A stretch of 64,000 nt of DNA from Bacillus sp. N1-1 (GTDB lineage: Bacteria > Bacillota > Bacilli > Bacillales > Guptibacillaceae). Both the position numbers and the translations under genes were made by a program. Within the stretch, counting starts at the first letter, position 1. Every line of letters starts with the position of its first letter. Positions 1-8,428 of the stretch are shown here, in pieces. A model generated the notes under the pieces. That model was not told the origin of the DNA. It did not search any database and saw only the letters and a list, made by a program, of their open reading frames with translations. The stretch spans positions 1,364,001-1,428,000 of the forward strand of contig NZ_CP046564.1 in NCBI RefSeq assembly GCF_009818105.1. Reading direction: 5' to 3'.

Positions 1-543
1 TTGGGGTTTCTTGAGACAGGCATAGAAGATCCACATATGAGAAGCTATGCGAAAGAAATGGCCACGCTAATGGAGCGTACAATTCAAGAAGTAAGACTAC
101 TATCTGTCGAGCTCTATCCGAATACACTCACAACACTAGGGCTCATTTCAGCGCTTAAAAGTTATTCGAAGCTTTATACGTCAACGTTTGGTATTCTAGT
201 TAACTTTGAATCAACCGGGGATGAGAAAGTAATGTCTGAGCGGAAAAGCATGGCGGTCTTCCGTGTTTGTCAGGAAGCACTGATCAATATCGCCAAGTAT
301 GCGGACGCAACAAATGTTACGATACGGTTTACGTGGGAAGAAAAATTGGTGAAAATACAAATAGAAGATTATGGGAAAGGTTTCGATGTCATCGAAGTCA
401 TGAAGCGAAATCATTTTACTGGAATAGCTGCGATGAAAGAAAGAATGGTTCTTGCAGGCGGGAAGTGCCACGTTACTTCGGAACTGGCAAACGGAACGAC
501 GGTTTCTATCAGTCTACCCATTCAGAGAGAGGGGGAATTCTAG
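1..543 (+). CDS. NarX/DegS-type sensor histidine kinase, 3' part only
   Basis: About 180 codons are visible and the gene is cut by the left edge of the window. What remains is the end of the HisKA_3 dimerisation region (acidic/helical, ending in a VELYPNTLTTLGL-type motif) and the HATPase_c domain: N-box VCQEALINIAKYA, G1 EDYGKGFD and G2 TGIAAMKER. The phospho-accepting histidine lies upstream, outside the window. Its stop overlaps the GTG start of the NarL-type regulator by one base, so the two are translationally coupled and this kinase is the obvious partner. The sensing domain is unseen, so the signal is unknown; the neighbouring NreA-like gene and Crp/Fnr regulator suggest oxygen or nitrogen oxides. 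Confidence 0.9.
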   Translation: MGFLETGIEDPHMRSYAKEMATLMERTIQEVRLLSVELYPNTLTTLGLISALKSYSKLYTSTFGILVNFESTGDEKVMSERKSMAVFRVCQEALINIAKYADATNVTIRFTWEEKLVKIQIEDYGKGFDVIEVMKRNHFTGIAAMKERMVLAGGKCHVTSELANGTTVSISLPIQREGEF

Positions 544-1199
544 TGATAAAAGTTCTTTTAGTAGATGATCATGCAGTGGTAAGGATGGGCTTAAAAATGC
601 TATTAAATTCACAAAAAGATATGGAAGTCGTAGGGGAAGCGTCTGAAGGCAATGAAGGTATTGAAATAGCAATGGAAACGAATCCGGATGTAATTTTGAT
701 GGATTTAAGTATGCCTCATGGGAAGGACGGTTTATCAGCGACATCTGAGCTGAAAAAGCAATTACCTCCTACTGCCATCCTAATTCTTACGATGCATGAT
801 GATGAAGAGTATTTATTCCGGGCCATCCAGGCTGGAGCGTCTGGTTGCGTTTTGAAGAGTGCGCCTCATGACGAACTTGTACAAGCAATCCGATCAGTCT
901 GCAGTGGCAACGCATACCTTCATCCCTCAGCAACAAAGAGATTGATGGAGGAATACATCGGTAATTTGAAGCAGGATGAAATGGATACCTATCAATTGTT
1001 GTCCGATCGTGAGAAAGAAGTGCTTACGCTTGTTGCGAAAGGATATTCCAATAAAGAAATCGCAGAAAAGCTTGTCATCAGTGTGAAAACGGTTGAAACG
1101 CATAAAGGCAATGTCATGGGGAAGCTCAAGATCAAAACAAGACCAGAGCTGGTATCCTTCGCATTAAAGAAAGGTTTGCTTGGGTATGGCATTCAATAA
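543..1199 (+). CDS. NarL/LuxR-family response regulator
   Basis: 218 residues from a GTG start that overlaps the kinase stop (TAGTG). The receiver domain covers roughly residues 1-120, with the acidic pair D8/D9, phosphorylation site D54 in the VILMDLSMP strand, and a conserved K near 104. A LuxR-type helix-turn-helix follows (about 150-212; LSDREKEVLTLVAKG...IAEKL...KTVETHKGN). An in-frame start further upstream (267) lies inside the kinase in a different frame and is rejected. Organisation resembles NreC of the staphylococcal NreABC oxygen/nitrate system, here served by kinases on both sides. Confidence 0.93.
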   Translation: MIKVLLVDDHAVVRMGLKMLLNSQKDMEVVGEASEGNEGIEIAMETNPDVILMDLSMPHGKDGLSATSELKKQLPPTAILILTMHDDEEYLFRAIQAGASGCVLKSAPHDELVQAIRSVCSGNAYLHPSATKRLMEEYIGNLKQDEMDTYQLLSDREKEVLTLVAKGYSNKEIAEKLVISVKTVETHKGNVMGKLKIKTRPELVSFALKKGLLGYGIQ

Positions 1200-1211
1200 G
1201 GAGGAAGGTTG

Positions 1212-1673
1212 ATGGAACCGTTTGAGAAGTGGATCTCACCTCAAGGTAATCGCTTAAAGCGAGATCTTTCTTGTGATGTCGTTGGCTTGGCGCTACAAAA
1301 CCGGGCTTGCCTAGACATTAGCTGGCCATGCGTCATTGGACATCGGAATGAAAAATACAAATACATCACCGTTCGCTACGGAAAAGGAATTGCAGGGAAA
1401 GTAATTTCCAGCAGTCGTCCGATGGAAATAACCTCTTTTCCAAATGGCCTGGGCAAATCAACCGATTATCCGATCATGCTAGCTGAACAACTCATTTCAG
1501 CTTATGCTGTGCCATTATTATGTGATGACTCTCCGAAAGGTGCATTGTTAATTGGTTATCGTAACGTGCATTTTTTTACTGAAGAAGAAAAAAGTCAAGT
1601 GATGGAAGTAGCACGAGGGGTGGAGTCGAGCTTACCGGATCATTTTGTTACATTTAGGAGGGATCGCTTTTGA
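1212..1673 (+). CDS. GAF-domain protein, NreA-like nitrate sensor candidate
   Basis: 153 residues; ATG at 1212 chosen over TTG at 1209 because it is better spaced from AAGGAGGAAGG at 1198-1208. The whole chain is one GAF domain: a SWPCVIGHRN segment, then RYGKGIAGKV and a YAVPLLCDD strand. Size, position between a NarL-type regulator and a PAS kinase, and the basic KxxxxVRYGKGIAG stretch resemble NreA, the GAF protein that binds nitrate and restrains the NreB kinase in staphylococci. Nitrate binding here is inference by analogy; the ligand cannot be read from the sequence. Its stop overlaps the next gene by four bases. Confidence 0.75.
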   Translation: MEPFEKWISPQGNRLKRDLSCDVVGLALQNRACLDISWPCVIGHRNEKYKYITVRYGKGIAGKVISSSRPMEITSFPNGLGKSTDYPIMLAEQLISAYAVPLLCDDSPKGALLIGYRNVHFFTEEEKSQVMEVARGVESSLPDHFVTFRRDRF

Positions 1674-3001
1674 TTGAAAGAAATAAGAGTCACCCTTCTG
1701 TTGAAACAACGGAAGAGGCAACAATTGTTACGGACGAAAAAGGCAACATTTATTCTCTTAATGAAGAAGCGATAAATCTGTTTGGACTTGTTCAAAATGG
1801 TAATGTAAAAACCATTCAACAGCTTTTACCTAATCTAAATTTTTCACTGCTGGAACAAGGAATAGTGGTCCAGCGTTTTGGTGTGGGGCAAAATGGACAG
1901 TATTTTCCGGTGTTTTTGCGGAAAAGTTCGTTTACGCTTAAAGGAGAATCTTACATCCTTCTCGTGATCCATAAGAAGAATGATCGATCAATTGCTGGTT
2001 TAGAGCCCCAAAAAGTGCTGAATGAACTCCTCGATATTAAATTTGCACTTGATGAATCCACGATTGTTGCGATTACCGATCATTCAGGCAAAATTGTGTA
2101 TGTGAATGATCAATTCTGTCAGATTTCAAAGTATTCTCAGGAGGAGCTGATCGGAAGAGATCATTCAATTATAAATTCTGGCTATCATTCAAAGGAATTC
2201 TTCCGAGGTCTTTGGCGAACGATTGCTAAAGGTGAAGTGTGGAAGGGCGAAATTAAGAATAAAGCAAAGGATGGGACCCCTTATTGGGTTGATACAACCA
2301 TTGTTCCCTTTTTAAATAAAGAAGGAAAACCCTATCAGTACTTAGCGATTCGTTCTGAAATTACAAACCGAAAAAAAGTTGAAGAAGAATTAAAGCAAAT
2401 GGCAACGAGAATTATTGATGTTCAAGAGGAAGAACGAAAGAGACTCTCTCGTAATTTACATGACGGAATTGGCCAGAATCTATACAGTCACCTTATTACG
2501 ATCAGCCGAATACACGCAGAACTGAACCACCCTCTTATTACTCAAATGCGTGATGAGGCGACAGCTATTATTGAGGAGGTTCGAGAGATTTCCTGGGAAT
2601 TACGACCATCTGTATTAGATGATCTTGGCCTGATACCGGCGATCCGTTCATTCTTAAACAGATACTCGGACAACTACAACATTGATGTTTTCTTTGAATG
2701 TGTCCTTGAGAATCGCCTTGGAAACCAGTCTGAAATTACAATCTACCGCATCATCCAAGAAGCGTTAACAAACGTTCGTAAATATGCTGGTGTCAAGCAG
2801 GCTTCTGTCACGATTCGTGAGTTAAACGAAGTGGTTCGAGTGATGGTAGAAGACAAAGGGAAGGGATTTGTACAAGATCGCCATGCTTGCGGTGTTGGGT
2901 TGTTCAGTATGGAAGAAAGATCAAAGTCAGTAGGTGGCGAGTTGCATATACATACGGCTCCCGGAAAAGGAACAAAAGTGATTTTAGACATTCCACATTA
3001 G
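1670..3001 (+). CDS. PAS-domain sensor histidine kinase (NarX/NreB type)
   Basis: 443 residues from a TTG start overlapping the GAF gene stop (TTGA), preceded by TAGGAGGGA. No membrane segments, so a cytoplasmic sensor. A first, divergent PAS-like region spans about 10-100, a canonical PAS about 118-235 (ITDHSGKIVYVND...GRDHSIINSG), then HisKA_3 with phospho-acceptor H264 in RNLHDGIGQ and HATPase_c (IIQEALTNVRKYA, EDKGKGF, GLFSMEERSKSVGG). The Fe-S cysteine quartet typical of NreB is not obvious in its N-terminus, so oxygen sensing by that route is doubtful. Last gene of the kinase-regulator-GAF-kinase operon. Confidence 0.92.
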   Translation: MIERNKSHPSVETTEEATIVTDEKGNIYSLNEEAINLFGLVQNGNVKTIQQLLPNLNFSLLEQGIVVQRFGVGQNGQYFPVFLRKSSFTLKGESYILLVIHKKNDRSIAGLEPQKVLNELLDIKFALDESTIVAITDHSGKIVYVNDQFCQISKYSQEELIGRDHSIINSGYHSKEFFRGLWRTIAKGEVWKGEIKNKAKDGTPYWVDTTIVPFLNKEGKPYQYLAIRSEITNRKKVEEELKQMATRIIDVQEEERKRLSRNLHDGIGQNLYSHLITISRIHAELNHPLITQMRDEATAIIEEVREISWELRPSVLDDLGLIPAIRSFLNRYSDNYNIDVFFECVLENRLGNQSEITIYRIIQEALTNVRKYAGVKQASVTIRELNEVVRVMVEDKGKGFVQDRHACGVGLFSMEERSKSVGGELHIHTAPGKGTKVILDIPH

Positions 3002-3060
3002 AAGGTCAGTTTCCCGAGTAAAACTATAATGCATAATGCTGCAGGATGGGAGGTTTTACA

Positions 3061-3741
3061 TTGGAAAACATGAAAAACATTTTGAAAAGAACTTCACTTT
3101 TTCTTGGGTTAGATGATGAAGAAATCGAAGAAATTGAAAAAATCACAAGAAGAAAACGTTTCGGTCAACGAAGTTTTGTGTTTATGGAAGGCGATGAACG
3201 CGAGGCCGTGTTTTTCATTGAATCAGGAGTCGTCAAAACACATAAAATTGATGAAGACGGAAATGAACAGGTGTTTTCTTTACTGCAATCAGGGGATATG
3301 TTCCCACACGTCGGTTTCTTCGATCAATCCCCGTACCCGGCAAATGCCAGGGTGTTGCAAGACGCGGAACTCCTCATGATTCGAATTGAGGATTTTAATC
3401 AACTCATGATTGAAAAACCTCACCTGGCGATTAAAGTGATGAAGATGATGGGGAAAAAGATTCTCCAGTTACAGGAACGAGTCCAATCACTCATTTCACA
3501 AGATGTTCGGCATCGTTTCATTCAAGCCATTACCAGATTAGCTTATGAAAATGGGAAGAAGCGTGATGGGGGAGTCGCCATTGATTTTCCGATTACCAAC
3601 CAGGATCTAGCGAATATGGTCGGCACGTCTCGTGAATCGATCAATCGGTTATTAAATGAATTAAAAAGGGATCAGATATTAAAAAGCGATCGTAATGGCA
3701 TATTTATTTATGACCTTGCCAAACTGCAGCATTCGGAATGA
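3061..3741 (+). CDS. Crp/Fnr-family transcription regulator without cysteines
   Basis: 226 residues. TTG at 3061 is chosen because GGGAGG at 3048-3053 sits seven bases upstream; an ATG at 3046 would overlap that ribosome binding site. The cyclic-nucleotide-binding-like jelly roll covers about 15-115 and a Crp-type winged helix about 145-215 (ITNQDLANMVGTSRESINRLLNEL). There is no cysteine in the chain, so it cannot hold the Fe-S cluster of classical Fnr; ArcR- or DNR-like sensing is possible. A TATAAT-like -10 lies at 3025-3030. It is a candidate for binding the TGTG-N8-CACA-type box upstream of the neighbouring ric gene. Confidence 0.9.
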   Translation: MENMKNILKRTSLFLGLDDEEIEEIEKITRRKRFGQRSFVFMEGDEREAVFFIESGVVKTHKIDEDGNEQVFSLLQSGDMFPHVGFFDQSPYPANARVLQDAELLMIRIEDFNQLMIEKPHLAIKVMKMMGKKILQLQERVQSLISQDVRHRFIQAITRLAYENGKKRDGGVAIDFPITNQDLANMVGTSRESINRLLNELKRDQILKSDRNGIFIYDLAKLQHSE

Positions 3742-3742
3742 C

Positions 3743-3768
3743 AAAAAGGCACATCTTGTGCCTTTTTG
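3743..3768. terminator. Bidirectional Rho-independent terminator
   Basis: Eleven-bp perfect stem (AAAAAGGCACA paired with TGTGCCTTTTT) with a three-base loop. A- and T-tracts on both sides let it serve both the Crp/Fnr gene and the convergent ric gene. Confidence 0.93.
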
Positions 3769-3785
3769 CGTTAAAAATGAAGTTT

Positions 3786-4505
3786 CTATTTATGATGAAC
3801 ATTCGCTCGTTCGAGGCGCAGAAAAAGGATATTATTCTCGAGATGGATATGCTGAAATAGATCGGATTCGAGTTCTTCTAATTTAAGGTACATCAAGGTA
3901 TAAGTTGTGCAGGCACCTTCTGGAAGTGTGTAATCGTCCGTAACAGCTCGAAGTTCTTTTAGTAGATTACCAGCTTCCTCGTGATCTTGCTCCAGGGTGT
4001 CAATTGTTTCGAGTACTTTATTCAAGGTATCCTGTGATTGGTCTTCTTCGTACGCCTTAATTTTAGGAAAGACTTTATCTTCCTCTTGAATTAAGTGATC
4101 TTCTAATTCAAGTTTAAGTCTACGAAACAAGCTATAGACCTGACTTAATTCTGGGTGTTTCATTCCGTGCACACGGTAGACTTTTGTGACAAAGGCGTTG
4201 AGTTCAGTAAGGACGTTATCAAGGTACGCATGGTGTGTAGTAAGGATATGATCGATTAAACTTGAATACCGTTCCAACTCCCAGTTCACTTCTCGTTCAT
4301 TCAATTCTTTCGTTTGTACATAGAGTGTATTCAATCTAGAGAGGACTTCCACTTCATTAAGGTTTTTCTCCGCAATGGCTTCACGAATAGGACGGTTACC
4401 TCCACAACAAAAATCAAGGCGATATTCCTTCAGAATTTGGCTTGCTCTTGGAAATTGTGTGACGATCTCACCGGTTTTGGTAGTCCCATTAAACATCTTT
4501 TCCAT
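3786..4505 (-). CDS. ric: Iron-sulfur cluster repair di-iron protein (RIC/ScdA/YtfE)
   Basis: 239 residues, usual length for the family. An N-terminal ScdA_N domain carries the FCCGG motif (about residue 32-36), followed by a hemerythrin-like four-helix domain with spaced histidines (HILTTHHAYL, HGMKHPEL, LEDHLIQEE, EQDHEEAG, HIHLENN) that would hold the di-iron centre. RIC proteins help restore Fe-S clusters damaged by nitric oxide or peroxide. ATG at 4505 follows CGGGAGG. Context with Nre-like, Crp/Fnr and downstream nitrate/nitrite reductase genes fits a nitrosative-stress role. See the Fnr-type box at 4577-4592. Confidence 0.95.
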   Translation of the reverse strand: MEKMFNGTTKTGEIVTQFPRASQILKEYRLDFCCGGNRPIREAIAEKNLNEVEVLSRLNTLYVQTKELNEREVNWELERYSSLIDHILTTHHAYLDNVLTELNAFVTKVYRVHGMKHPELSQVYSLFRRLKLELEDHLIQEEDKVFPKIKAYEEDQSQDTLNKVLETIDTLEQDHEEAGNLLKELRAVTDDYTLPEGACTTYTLMYLKLEELESDLFQHIHLENNILFLRLERANVHHK

Positions 4506-4542
4506 CGTTATAACCTCCCGAATTGTTACCTATTCTTAAGTA

Positions 4543-4592
4543 CACTCTTAATGTAAACCATTTCTATACGCTAAACTGTGGGATAAATCACA
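4543..4592 (-). promoter_or_regulatory. Fnr/Crp-type box and class II promoter of ric
   Basis: On the minus strand TGTGA at 4592-4588, six bases, then a CCACA half-site (plus strand TGTGG-N6-TCACA at 4577-4592) matches the Bacillus Fnr/Crp consensus with one mismatch. A TACATT -10 lies at 4555-4550, predicting a start near 4543. That places the box centre about 41.5 bases upstream, the class II activator position. Motif and spacing are seen; binding is inferred. Confidence 0.65.
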
Positions 4593-4663
4593 TAAGGTAA
4601 GGTAAACCCATGACTTTAAAAAATGGAGTAATAAGGGTTGAATACTGGCAGCGTTAAAAGCTA

Positions 4664-4700
4664 TTTTAAAAAGCTACCCTAAAAGAGTAGCTTTTTAAAA
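4664..4700 (-). terminator. Rho-independent terminator of the VOC gene
   Basis: Fourteen-bp stem (TTTTAAAAAGCTAC at 4664-4677 with its complement at 4687-4700) around a nine-base loop, immediately after the stop of the minus-strand VOC gene. Confidence 0.85.
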
Positions 4701-4701
4701 T

Positions 4702-5070
4702 TTAGTTATGTACTTGAAGTTTGTTTCCACTAGGGTCAAAAAAGTGAAAGAATTGGTGTCCCTCATCTTCTTGAATCGGTTCTACTTTCACATCTTGTTC
4801 AACTAAATAGTCATAGAGTCGATGAATATCTGCTGTTGTCAGACCAACAAAAAATTCTGGCTCACCATTTTTGAAAAAGTGTCCTCTGGAGCTCTCGTCT
4901 GCTTCTACTAAAACGAAGAGGGGACCTTCTTCAAGCGATAAAACAGCTAAATCACCTCGATTAAATTTTAAGTTAAACTGTAAACACTCTGAGTACCAGG
5001 AAACGGACTCACTGAGATCAACGACTGGTATTCGGATGTAGTGAATACCACTAAAAAGAGAATGACTCAT
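4702..5070 (-). CDS. VOC (glyoxalase/dioxygenase superfamily) protein
   Basis: 122 residues; ATG at 5070 follows AAGGAGGAATAAA, so a longer in-frame start at 5106 is rejected. One vicinal-oxygen-chelate fold: opening IHYIRIPVVDLSESVSWYSECL and closing HFFDPSGNKLQVHN are the two classic VOC edges. The usual metal ligands are partly replaced, so a resistance-binding or enzymatic role cannot be told apart. Single gene with its own terminator. Confidence 0.85.
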   Translation of the reverse strand: MSHSLFSGIHYIRIPVVDLSESVSWYSECLQFNLKFNRGDLAVLSLEEGPLFVLVEADESSRGHFFKNGEPEFFVGLTTADIHRLYDYLVEQDVKVEPIQEDEGHQFFHFFDPSGNKLQVHN

Positions 5071-5237
5071 TTTATTCCTCCTTACGTAATCGTTACCTAA
5101 ATCCATTTCGGTAAGTTCGCATCGTCTCCTTCTTATTTTTATGATTAATGATTATTGATAGATTTATTGATTGAATTTTGAAATAATTGGTATGGTGAAA
5201 AGTCGTTATCTCTAATAGAAAGTGCAGGCGGGTACTC

Positions 5238-5999
5238 ATGGAAAAAGAGATGAAAAGTAAAGTGGAAGAAATAATAGGAAAAATAGAGCGAATGAGTTTA
5301 TTACAAGATCAGGGGTGTACCTCAGAAGTGCATCAAGTCGTCACGGAGGAAGGCAGCTATGTGCTAAAAAGTTCCTATGAACGAAAATATCGAGAATGGT
5401 TAAGAAATGAAGCTGTTGTATTAGAAAAGCTAAATACGAACACAGAGATCCCCACGCCGAGCTACTATGGTTATTTTGAAGGGAAGAATAGTAGCCATCT
5501 CTTTATGTCATTTGAGAAGGGGATAACATTAACAACTGCATTGAGAGAAGCAGAGAAGCAAGAACAACTGTCACTAATTAAGAGTTTTGGACAGTTTCTT
5601 CAACGTCTCCATGAAACGACTGTTACTGGGTTTTATAATAATCATTGGCTTGCTGAACAGTTAAAAAAGGCGGAGAGTTACCTGAAAACTGGTCATGCTG
5701 ACGGAGATTTAGAGCTTTTACAGAAGATAACATTAGATCGACCTTCAAGCGTCCAACAAACGATGATACACGGGGACTGCACGACCGATAATGTCATGGT
5801 TTTAGACGGAAAATTGATTATGTTTATTGATGTTGGGGGAATGACGATAGGCGATCCTAGGTATGATGAATCCTTAGCGATTCGAAAATGGATTATCCAT
5901 AAGGAATACATGGAAGCTTTTTATGAAGGATACAGGCGTTATAAGGTAACAAAAGAAGAGTTCGAGTATTTTAATGAGGGGTTATATGAATTTTTCTAA
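5238..5999 (+). CDS. Aminoglycoside phosphotransferase-family kinase
   Basis: 253 residues, typical APH/choline-kinase-like length. Visible motifs: the N-lobe lysine in YVLKSS, the catalytic Brenner loop HGDCTTDNVM (about 180-190), and the metal-binding aspartate in MFIDVGGMTIGDPRYDES. Such kinases phosphorylate aminoglycosides, sugars or other small hydroxyl compounds; nothing here points to a specific substrate. Ribosome binding site is weak (AGGCGGG). No partner genes adjoin it. Confidence 0.82.
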   Translation: MEKEMKSKVEEIIGKIERMSLLQDQGCTSEVHQVVTEEGSYVLKSSYERKYREWLRNEAVVLEKLNTNTEIPTPSYYGYFEGKNSSHLFMSFEKGITLTTALREAEKQEQLSLIKSFGQFLQRLHETTVTGFYNNHWLAEQLKKAESYLKTGHADGDLELLQKITLDRPSSVQQTMIHGDCTTDNVMVLDGKLIMFIDVGGMTIGDPRYDESLAIRKWIIHKEYMEAFYEGYRRYKVTKEEFEYFNEGLYEFF

Positions 6000-6123
6000 C
6001 CTAGCTAACAATTAATTTATGGATCAACTAAAAAGGAACAATAGCTGCTTACTAATCGTCATTATAATAGATAGTCAATACTGAGGGAAAAATTTCGATT
6101 TGATGAATAAAAGGAGAGAGCGT

Positions 6124-6300
6124 ATGGGAGTTTGGTATTTCTTACTCTTGTTTATTGGATTGTTTTTAGTAGGAAAAGGACTCATTGGAAGTAAACGAAT
6201 TTCTTTCGTTTGTATAGGCGCACTATTTATCTTGTTCGCTCTTTTTATGTTCTCACCAGGGAGTGATGAGATCATTGCTGATTTATTGAATTTGAACTGA
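6124..6300 (+). CDS. Small two-helix membrane protein
   Basis: 58 residues. ATG at 6124 is preceded by AAAGGAGAG at 6110-6117; the in-frame ATG at 6100 lies before that site and is rejected. Two hydrophobic helices (about 3-21 and 29-46) joined by a short basic loop, and an acidic C-terminal tail. No family recognised. Confidence 0.7.
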   Translation: MGVWYFLLLFIGLFLVGKGLIGSKRISFVCIGALFILFALFMFSPGSDEIIADLLNLN

Positions 6301-6355
6301 AAGGAAAATTGAGATAGAAAACCAAGGGACGTTCCTATCCAAACGAGGTGTTAGG

Positions 6356-6919
6356 TTGAAGACAAAAGAAGATATCATGAAGCTAATCGAAAGCGATGAA
6401 CGAATGATGGAAATCATCAAGGCTGCAAGTCAACTGAGTTTGCCAGATTGGTGGATATGCGCGGGATTTGTCCGTTCAAAGATTTGGGACACACTACACG
6501 GATTTGAAAACAGAACTGACCCGCCAGATGTTGATGTCATTTATTATGATCATGAAGATATAAGTGAAAAAACCGAAAAAGAATTAGAGGCTGAGTTGAT
6601 GAGAATTCTCCCGGATGTACCTTGGTCTGTTAAGAATGAAGCACGAATGCACGTGATGAATCACATCGAACCCTATACTTCTGCAGAGGATGCGATTTCC
6701 AAGTTTCCAGAAACCGCCACTGCTCTTGGTGTCAAAATCGATAAGGATAACAATCTTATTCTTACTGCTCCCTGGGGTGTCGATGATGTAATCAATTTAG
6801 AGTTGAAGCCAACACCCTTTTTTAAAGAGAGTAAAGAACGAGTTGCCATTTATAGAGAGCGAGTGATAAAGAAAAATTGGAAGGGGATTTGGGAGAAGAT
6901 CAACGTGTATAAGTTATAG
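6356..6919 (+). CDS. Nucleotidyltransferase-family protein (DUF925-like), paralogue A
   Basis: 187 residues from a TTG start. Motifs: CAGFVRSKIWD, DPPDVDVIYYD (the two-aspartate metal motif of nucleotidyltransferase folds), VKNEARMHV, and PYTSAEDAISKFPETATALGV. These same blocks recur in the protein at 60555-61181, so the window holds two diverged paralogues. The family (NTP_transf_6/DUF925) is uncharacterised in detail; a nucleotidyl-transfer activity is inferred from the fold. It has its own terminator downstream and no obvious partner. Confidence 0.85.
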   Translation: MKTKEDIMKLIESDERMMEIIKAASQLSLPDWWICAGFVRSKIWDTLHGFENRTDPPDVDVIYYDHEDISEKTEKELEAELMRILPDVPWSVKNEARMHVMNHIEPYTSAEDAISKFPETATALGVKIDKDNNLILTAPWGVDDVINLELKPTPFFKESKERVAIYRERVIKKNWKGIWEKINVYKL

Positions 6920-6935
6920 AATGATGCTTTTAGAA

Positions 6936-6968
6936 GGAGATTATCTGCGATGAGGTAGTCTCTTTTTT
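6936..6968 (+). terminator. Rho-independent terminator
   Basis: Nine-bp stem with two G-U pairs (GAGATTATC at 6937-6945 with GGTAGTCTC at 6954-6962) followed by six Ts, after paralogue A. Confidence 0.8.
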
Positions 6969-7113
6969 ATAATTGAAATAGAATGGCCGTGTCTAGTTAA
7001 AGGCTAAATTCTTAAAGAAACACAATGAATTTCTAGTTAGTTACCAATTTTTGAAACTTAAGACAGTTGCTGATCGTACATATAACAAGAGCCAATAAAA
7101 CGGAGGTTGTTTT

Positions 7114-8019
7114 TTGCTTAAAAAAATCTTATTCATTACGATGGTGCTCATCATAACTGCTGGTTGTGCATCTAACCAGTCTTCTAGCGAAAACATGGAA
7201 GAAGAGAATACGACGAAAGATGATGTCACAACGGTGCTTGAGCAAATATTTTCAGGACCGGATGAAGAATTAACACAGATTTATGAAGAGGAAAAGTACG
7301 AAGAGGTTTCTACCTACTACATGGACAAATTCAACTCTTACTTTACAGAAGACTATATGGAGAGTGCGATGAACACCAATTTACTTAACAGCTTTCATCT
7401 TAAGGCGTATGGAAATGGTCTTAAAATGGCTATTGGGACCATAAACGTTGAGCAGCGTGAGGACACAGCAACCGCCTATGATTTTGACATACAAGTCAAT
7501 GTAAGCAATGGTCAAACGGCGGATGTTAGTGGGAGAGTCAACACAAACGAAGAAGGAAAGATTACGCAAATCCGCTATATGGATCCTCAATCATTGCCCT
7601 ATGCTTTCGATACAGCAACAGAAACAGAAGATGGACTATTCGACTATGATCGTTCAAGATTAGTAAGTCGAACTGGAGATGAAGCCTATCAGCCTATGTA
7701 TCCGACAGTCATGCCTTTTGAAGTAGATGGGGTAGAAATCAAACATGAGAGTCAGGATGACAGCTCCATAACGTTTATCTTTCATGGTGAATCAGGTGAA
7801 AAGATGGAATTGACGACCGTACAAAATGGTGAGATCTCTTCTGATCAGGTAGAGACAGAGGAGATTTCAATTGGCGATCAAAAAGGATTGTATGCAGGAA
7901 AGGAAGGCGAAACGCAACGATTGATTTGGACAAATGGTTCGATCACTTATGAGTTGAAAGGGAGGATAGAAGACTTATCAAAAGAAGATCTGCTTATAGT
8001 TGCGGAGTCTTTTGAATAA
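7114..8019 (+). CDS. Lipoprotein, DUF4367-like C-terminal domain
   Basis: 301 residues from TTG at 7114, eight bases after CGGAGG. Signal peptide with lipobox ITAGC (C18), so a membrane-anchored extracellular lipoprotein. An acidic linker precedes two globular parts; the C-terminal part (about 205-301; IGDQKGLYAG...QRLIWTNGSITYELKG...LSKEDLLIVAESF) looks like the DUF4367 beta-rich fold seen in anti-sigma-type and lipoprotein-sorting-like proteins. Function unknown. Confidence 0.75.
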   Translation: MLKKILFITMVLIITAGCASNQSSSENMEEENTTKDDVTTVLEQIFSGPDEELTQIYEEEKYEEVSTYYMDKFNSYFTEDYMESAMNTNLLNSFHLKAYGNGLKMAIGTINVEQREDTATAYDFDIQVNVSNGQTADVSGRVNTNEEGKITQIRYMDPQSLPYAFDTATETEDGLFDYDRSRLVSRTGDEAYQPMYPTVMPFEVDGVEIKHESQDDSSITFIFHGESGEKMELTTVQNGEISSDQVETEEISIGDQKGLYAGKEGETQRLIWTNGSITYELKGRIEDLSKEDLLIVAESFE

Positions 8020-8028
8020 GGGGGGAAT

Positions 8029-8066
8029 GAGAGGGCTGATCATTAGGAAGATGAGCTCTCTTTTTT
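8029..8066 (+). terminator. Probable terminator, imperfect stem
   Basis: GAGAG(GG)CT at 8029-8037 can pair with AGCTCTC at 8054-8060, followed by six Ts. The stem contains a mismatch or bulge, so the call is moderate. Confidence 0.5.
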
Positions 8067-8115
8067 AGTAATCTCGTAGTGAATGTTTTTAAAAAATAGG
8101 GTAGGTATATTTATG

Positions 8116-8307
8116 CTAAAGTTTTCGGTTTCTCCCTTTACGTATATTTGGAGCCACTATGAAAAATCCACATATAAAGCCTCCAATGGAAGAGCCAGTT
8201 AAAACACTCCATGTAGGAAGGTCACCACCTAATAGTAAAGCCATCAAAATCCATACAATCGGATAGATTAATATACCTACGAATCCCCATAGAAACCGTT
8301 TTTTCAT
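8116..8307 (-). CDS. Small two-helix membrane protein
   Basis: 63 residues; ATG at 8307 sits behind AGGGGTG, so an earlier GTG at 8316 is not used. Two membrane helices (about 6-26 and 37-53) and a basic C-terminus KGRNRKL. No family recognised. Convergent with the DUF4367-like lipoprotein. Confidence 0.65.
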   Translation of the reverse strand: MKKRFLWGFVGILIYPIVWILMALLLGGDLPTWSVLTGSSIGGFICGFFIVAPNIRKGRNRKL

Positions 8308-8428
8308 ATCCAACACCCCTATTTTTTCTTCTTACATACTAGTAGCCTTCTTGATAACGGATTAAACGAAAAATAGAGTTAATCTCTCCTATACAGGAAT
8401 GCTTTTTTAAAAGAAAGGTGGAATTATA

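Noticed and set aside
267..542. Upstream extension of the NarL-type regulator from 267
   Set aside because: It overlaps the kinase in another frame; the receiver domain starts exactly at GTG 543.
5130..5165. AT-rich TGATTAATGATTATTGA resembling a Fur box
   Set aside because: Symmetry to the 7-1-7 Fur consensus is poor and the adjoining genes are not iron-related.
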